Shown: positions 60,133 through 64,000 of the stretch, piece by piece | Layout of the letters: every line of letters begins with the position of its first letter | Numbering within the stretch: the first letter of the stretch is position 1 | Assembly (NCBI RefSeq): GCF_000425725.1 | Contig: NZ_AUDZ01000015.1 | Coordinates: 1 to 64,000, forward strand | DNA length: 64,000 nucleotides | Source: Halomonas halocynthiae DSM 14573 | Lineage (GTDB): Bacteria > Pseudomonadota > Gammaproteobacteria > Pseudomonadales > Halomonadaceae | Direction of reading: 5' to 3' | Made by a program: the position numbers and the translations under genes | The notes under the pieces: model-generated | The model's input: only the letters and a program-made list of their open reading frames with translations | Told to the model about the DNA's origin: nothing | Database searches by the model: none

Positions 60133-61601
60133 TGAAAGCGACCCAACAGCTGCTAATTGGTGGCAACTGGCAAAATGGAAGCGCCGAGAGCTTCTCCAAG
60201 CATGACCCAGTGTCAGGCGCATTGCTATGGCAAGGAAATGCCGCCAGCGATGCTCAAGTAAATGAGGCTGTTCAGGCCGCGCGCTTAGCTTTTGTTAGCT
60301 GGGCACGCAGCAGCTTTGCCGAACGTCAGGCGTTGGTTGAGCGCTTTCGGGGCGTGCTTGAAAATTATCGTGAAGCTCTGGCTACGACAGTTGCCGGTGA
60401 AACAGGTAAGCCATTGTGGGAAGCCCGTACTGAAGTGGGCGCAATGATCGGCAAGGTGGCGCTGTCGATTCGTGCTTATCAAGAGCGCACTGGCGAGCGA
60501 GATCGTGAGCTGGGCGATGCTCGAGCGGTGCTACGGCATCGGCCCCATGGCGTGCTAGCTGTTTTTGGCCCGTATAATTTCCCTGGCCACTTGCCGAATG
60601 GACATATTGTTCCAGCGCTGCTGGCCGGTAATACCATTGTGTTTAAGCCCAGCGAGCAGACGCCGCTGACGGCTGATCTAGTGCTGCAGTGCTGGGTAGA
60701 AGCAGGGTTACCCGACGGCGTGATTAACCTGGTACAGGGTGCGGCGCCTGTGGGCCAAGCGCTTTCAGCGCACCCCAGTATTGATGGCCTGTTATTTACC
60801 GGCAGCGCCAAGGTGGGTGGGCTGCTACACCGTCAGTTTGCTGGCCAATTAGGCAAAGTGTTGGCGCTGGAGCTGGGTGGTAACAACCCGCTAGTCGTGA
60901 AGGATGTGCCTGATCAAGATGCCGCCGTGCTGACCATACTGCAGTCAGCCTATTTGTCTGGCGGGCAGCGCTGCACCTGCGCGCGGCGGCTTATTGTTCC
61001 CCAGGGGCCGGTAGGCGATCGACTCGTAGCGGCACTGGCTGATGCCATCTCGCGGCTGAAAGTGGCCGGGCAGTTCAGCGAAGAACCCGCCTTCTATGGA
61101 GGATTGGTTAGTGTTGCGGCGGCGGAAGGGTTGCTTAAGGCGCAAGACGAGCTTGAATCCATGGGTGGCAGTGTACTGTCGCGGATGCACCAGCTTGAAG
61201 ACAATACCAGCTTGCTTAGCCCTGCACTGGTCGACGTTACTGGGCTGGATGTTCCCGATGAAGAGCATTTCGGCCCGTTGCTTAAGGTATACCGTTATGC
61301 CAGCTGGGATGAGGCCATTGCGTTGGCCAATGACACCCGTTACGGGCTGTCGGCAGGGCTGATCGGCGGTGTGCAGGCCGACTGGGACGATTTTTTGTTG
61401 CGTATTCGGGCCGGCATTGTTAACTGGAACCGTCAGACTACTGGCGCGTCGGGCGATGCGCCCTTCGGTGGCGTAGGTGACAGTGGTAACCACCGCCCTA
61501 GCGCGTACTATGCCGCCGACTACTGTGCCTACCCCGTCGCTTCGGTAGAAAGTGAGTCACTAAGCCTGCCGGACCAGTTACCGCCAGGGGTGAGCTTATG
61601 A
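60129..61601 (+). CDS. astD: Succinylglutamate semialdehyde dehydrogenase
   Basis: A 490-residue NAD-dependent aldehyde dehydrogenase, fourth step of the AST pathway. [15 protein letters not shown] at the start, [42 protein letters not shown] with the general-base Glu and GQRCTCARR with catalytic Cys. ATGATG at 60129/60132 leaves two possible starts. Called AruD in Pseudomonas. Overlaps astB by four bases. Confidence 0.95.
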   Translation: MMKATQQLLIGGNWQNGSAESFSKHDPVSGALLWQGNAASDAQVNEAVQAARLAFVSWARSSFAERQALVERFRGVLENYREALATTVAGETGKPLWEARTEVGAMIGKVALSIRAYQERTGERDRELGDARAVLRHRPHGVLAVFGPYNFPGHLPNGHIVPALLAGNTIVFKPSEQTPLTADLVLQCWVEAGLPDGVINLVQGAAPVGQALSAHPSIDGLLFTGSAKVGGLLHRQFAGQLGKVLALELGGNNPLVVKDVPDQDAAVLTILQSAYLSGGQRCTCARRLIVPQGPVGDRLVAALADAISRLKVAGQFSEEPAFYGGLVSVAAAEGLLKAQDELESMGGSVLSRMHQLEDNTSLLSPALVDVTGLDVPDEEHFGPLLKVYRYASWDEAIALANDTRYGLSAGLIGGVQADWDDFLLRIRAGIVNWNRQTTGASGDAPFGGVGDSGNHRPSAYYAADYCAYPVASVESESLSLPDQLPPGVSL

Positions 61602-62977
61602 GTCAAACGATCGATGAAGGCATGAGGCAATCGCTAAACAGCGTGCGTGAGGTCAACTTTGATGGGTTGGTGGGCCCCACTCACAATTATTCGGGGTTGG
61701 CGCATGGCAATGTCGCCTCGATGAGCCATGAAGGGCTGGTAGCCAACCCGCGTGAGGCCGCACTGCAAGGCTTGGCCAAAATGAAGTCACTGATGGAAGC
61801 AGGCTATGCCCAAGGGGTGCTACCACCTCAGCAGCGGCCTGATCTCGGCGCGCTGCGTGCGCTGGGGTTTTCTGGCAGTGATGCTGAACTACTCACGCGG
61901 GCGGCGAGTGATGCACCGCAGCTGCTGCGTGCGGTGTGCTCGGCCTCCAGCATGTGGACGGCTAATGCCGCGACGGTGACGCCCAGCAGGGATGCGCCGG
62001 ATGGTCGGGTGCATTTTACGCCCGCTAACTTGCAGTCGAGTTTTCATCGTTACTTGGAGCCAGCAACAACAGGACGGGTGCTGGCTGCCATTTTCTCGGA
62101 TGCCGCGCATTTTGCCCACCACCCCGCCTTGCCAGCGACCCCAGCTTTCTCTGATGAAGGGGCGGCAAACCACACTCGCTTGGGCGCCGCCTATGGTGAT
62201 GCAGGGGTTCATCTGTTTGTTTATGGTCGCCGAGCGTTTGGCGGTGACGGAGTGGAGCCTCGGCACTATCCGGCCCGCCAAACATTAGAGGCAAGCCAGG
62301 CCATTGCGCGTCAGCATGGCCTTTGTGAGGCGCAAACGGTGTTTGCTCAGCAGCATCCCGAGGCGATTGACGCTGGCGTATTTCACAATGACGTGATTGC
62401 CGTGGGTAATGGCCCCGTACTGCTTTATCATGAGCTGGCGTTTCGCGATGAGCAGGCCACGCTTGATGAGTTGCGGCATAAAATGAGTACTTCGCTGATT
62501 CCTGTGCGCGTACCGCTGGAGGCGGTGAGCTTAGAGGACGCCGTCGCGTCATATTTGTTCAACTCTCAGCTGCTCAGCAATGCCGATGGCAGCATGACGC
62601 TGGTGGTGCCAGGTGAGTGCCAGCAGCGCGAAGCCGTGTGGCGCTGTATTCAGGATCACCTGCTGGCGGGACATAACCCAATCTCAGACGTGGTGGTGAA
62701 GGACGTTCAGCAGAGTATGCGTAATGGTGGTGGCCCAGCATGCCTGAGGCTGCGAGTTGCGCTGAGCGGCGCTGAACGTGACGCGGTGTCTGGCAGCGTG
62801 CTGCTCAACGATGGCTTGCATGGTGAGCTGGCTGAATGGGTTCGTCGCCACTATCGTGACCGGCTGGCGATGGAGGATTTAGCCGACCCTCAGCTGGCGA
62901 CGGAGTCTCTGACGGCGCTGGACGAACTAACCCGAATTCTGGCCATCGGCAGTGTTTACCCGTTTCAGTTGAATTGA
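61598..62977 (+). CDS. astB: N-succinylarginine dihydrolase
   Basis: A 459-residue amidinotransferase-fold hydrolase converting succinylarginine to succinylornithine, second step of the AST pathway. [20 protein letters not shown] near the start, [18 protein letters not shown] with catalytic His and the C-terminal [12 protein letters not shown] with the nucleophilic Cys. The coupled ATGA start at 61598 adds about 18 residues before the family core; an ATG at 61622 (behind the same frame) is possible. Called AruB in Pseudomonas. Last aru gene seen here; astE/aruE does not follow. Confidence 0.95.
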   Translation: MSQTIDEGMRQSLNSVREVNFDGLVGPTHNYSGLAHGNVASMSHEGLVANPREAALQGLAKMKSLMEAGYAQGVLPPQQRPDLGALRALGFSGSDAELLTRAASDAPQLLRAVCSASSMWTANAATVTPSRDAPDGRVHFTPANLQSSFHRYLEPATTGRVLAAIFSDAAHFAHHPALPATPAFSDEGAANHTRLGAAYGDAGVHLFVYGRRAFGGDGVEPRHYPARQTLEASQAIARQHGLCEAQTVFAQQHPEAIDAGVFHNDVIAVGNGPVLLYHELAFRDEQATLDELRHKMSTSLIPVRVPLEAVSLEDAVASYLFNSQLLSNADGSMTLVVPGECQQREAVWRCIQDHLLAGHNPISDVVVKDVQQSMRNGGGPACLRLRVALSGAERDAVSGSVLLNDGLHGELAEWVRRHYRDRLAMEDLADPQLATESLTALDELTRILAIGSVYPFQLN

Positions 62978-63063
62978 TGTTGAGGATGCGTTGAAAAGAC
63001 ACGGCCAAGCATCCTGTGCCACTATTATCGGCTGAATCCGACAGCTAATCTCAGGAGCGTCCC

Positions 63064-64000
63064 GTGGCCAGTGCCAGTTTGCTGACTTTAATCGACGATA
63101 TTGCGACGTTGCTTGACGACGTTTCGCTGATGACCAAAGTGGCTGCCAAGAAAACCGCTGGGGTGCTTGGTGACGACTTGGCGCTGAATGCGCAGCAGGT
63201 AACAGGCGTGCGAGCCGAGCGTGAGTTGCCCGTGGTGTGGGCGGTAGCCAAAGGGTCATTGCTTAATAAGTGTGTTCTGATTCCTGCAGCGCTGATTATC
63301 AGTGCTTTCTTGCCGTGGCTGGTGACGGTATTGCTGATGATGGGCGGCGCTTATCTCTGCTATGAAGGTGCAGAAAAGGTAATACATAAGCTGTTCCACC
63401 GCGGTGAAGATAAAGCGCGTCATGCTGAGCAGCTGAAAGCCTTGAGGGATGAACACACCGATATGCGTGTCTTTGAGAAAGACAAAATCAAAGGCGCGAT
63501 ACGTACAGACTTTATTCTTTCTGCTGAAATTATTGTTATTACCCTGGGCACCGTTGCAGGGGTCTCGTTGGGCATGCAGTTGGCGGTATTGATCGCTATT
63601 GGCCTGCTGATTACGGTTGGCGTTTACGGGTTGGTGGCCGGCATTGTAAAGCTCGATGACTTGGGGCTATACCTACTTCAGCGCGGTGGTGTGATGGCCA
63701 GTGTTGGCCGAGCATTGGTAATGGGTACGCCCTGGCTGATGAAAACGCTTGGCGTGGTGGGTACCGTGGCGATGTTTCTCGTGGGCGGTGGTATTTTAGT
63801 GCATGGCGTGCCCGCGCTGCACCATCTCGTACAGGGTGTTGCTGACGCTGAATTAGCTATGCCTGCTGTTGATGCTATCGTTAACGGCTTGGGACCGGTG
63901 TTGATCAATCTGCTGACTGGCTTGGTAGTGGGTGGGTTACTTGTGGCCGCGATGACGCTATTTCAACGTCTGCGAGGTGCTACTGATAACGCAGCAGACA
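63064..64000 (+). CDS. DUF808 membrane protein (partial, runs off the window)
   Basis: An open frame from GTG 63064 (AGGAGCG upstream) to the window end, at least 312 codons, not closed by a stop. Begins ASASLLTLIDDIATLLDDV and MTKVAAKKTAGVLGDDLALN, the typical start of DUF808 (YedI) proteins, then several TM segments (about 75-100, 160-205, 230-255 and 285-305). YedI-type proteins are inner membrane proteins of unknown role. It follows astB by about 85 bases but belongs to a different function. Confidence 0.85.
   Translation, partial: MASASLLTLIDDIATLLDDVSLMTKVAAKKTAGVLGDDLALNAQQVTGVRAERELPVVWAVAKGSLLNKCVLIPAALIISAFLPWLVTVLLMMGGAYLCYEGAEKVIHKLFHRGEDKARHAEQLKALRDEHTDMRVFEKDKIKGAIRTDFILSAEIIVITLGTVAGVSLGMQLAVLIAIGLLITVGVYGLVAGIVKLDDLGLYLLQRGGVMASVGRALVMGTPWLMKTLGVVGTVAMFLVGGGILVHGVPALHHLVQGVADAELAMPAVDAIVNGLGPVLINLLTGLVVGGLLVAAMTLFQRLRGATDNAAD

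Noticed and set aside
62025-62552. 175-codon antisense frame inside astB
   Set aside because: Shadow of astB, whose catalytic motifs lie on the plus strand.

Overview
The window is a chromosomal segment of a gammaproteobacterium, most likely a member of the Halomonadaceae (Halomonas or a close relative). The basis is the gene content and order: the suhB / trmJ-cysE-iscR-iscS ... ndk-rlmN-pilW-rodZ-ispG-hisS-yfgM-bamB-der block and the queA-tgt-yajC-secD-secF block are in gammaproteobacterial order, and there is a Pseudomonas-type five-gene arginine succinyltransferase operon, a FabV enoyl reductase, an acetoacetyl-CoA reductase and a BCCT betaine/choline-type carrier typical of halophiles. 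Most of the window is of moderate to high G+C and densely coded; no part of the assignment was checked by a database search.

Layout. 1-1480: 3' end of a 23S rRNA gene, 5S rRNA, a phaB-type reductase and the initiator tRNA with a near-consensus promoter. 1500-7250: an accessory region full of debris (IS3 orfA stub, a split small gene with an A-AAA-AAG slip site, an orphan Cys-rich lipoprotein, a frameshifted recD tail, a DUF427 gene cut in half, an unidentified gene tail). In its middle sits a strikingly AT-rich three-gene module: a DNA adenine-type methyltransferase (+) facing a DUF262 / HEPN-nuclease pair (-). This is the best candidate for a little-described defence system. 7260-15670: MocR-type regulator, DUF1127 and PhzF-like genes, a decayed ISL3 transposase, a frameshifted poxB, chaA-like antiporter, a glutamate-carboxypeptidase-like M20 enzyme and a two-TM K+ channel followed by a 15-bp tandem repeat. 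15836-20622: a ytcA-mdtNOP-like tripartite efflux operon. 20661-28808: def / dprA-tsaC-hemF-aroE, a periplasmic M48 protease, a DUF815 ATPase, a BCCT carrier.

29255-43532: a long minus-strand housekeeping run (reading from cysE/trmJ end: trmJ, cysE, iscR, iscS, iscA-like, ndk, rlmN, pilW, rodZ, ispG, hisS, yfgM, bamB, der) with divergent suhB. The isc portion lacks iscU, hscB, hscA and fdx, and its IscS lacks the C-terminal extension; SuhB has lost most inositol-phosphatase metal ligands. 44241-49794: queA-tgt-yajC-secD-secF (minus). 49902-56536: tRNA-Leu(CAA), rnk, LysE-type exporter, a copper chaperone, fabV, an AraC/GlxA-type regulator, rluF and a methyltransferase. 56727-62977: aruC-aruF-aruG-astD-astB with short overlaps at the last three junctions, for arginine degradation to glutamate and succinate (astE is not seen). 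The window ends inside a DUF808 membrane protein gene.

Start codons were chosen by eye from Shine-Dalgarno placement and known family N-termini. Functional assignments rest on recognised motifs and gene order only.
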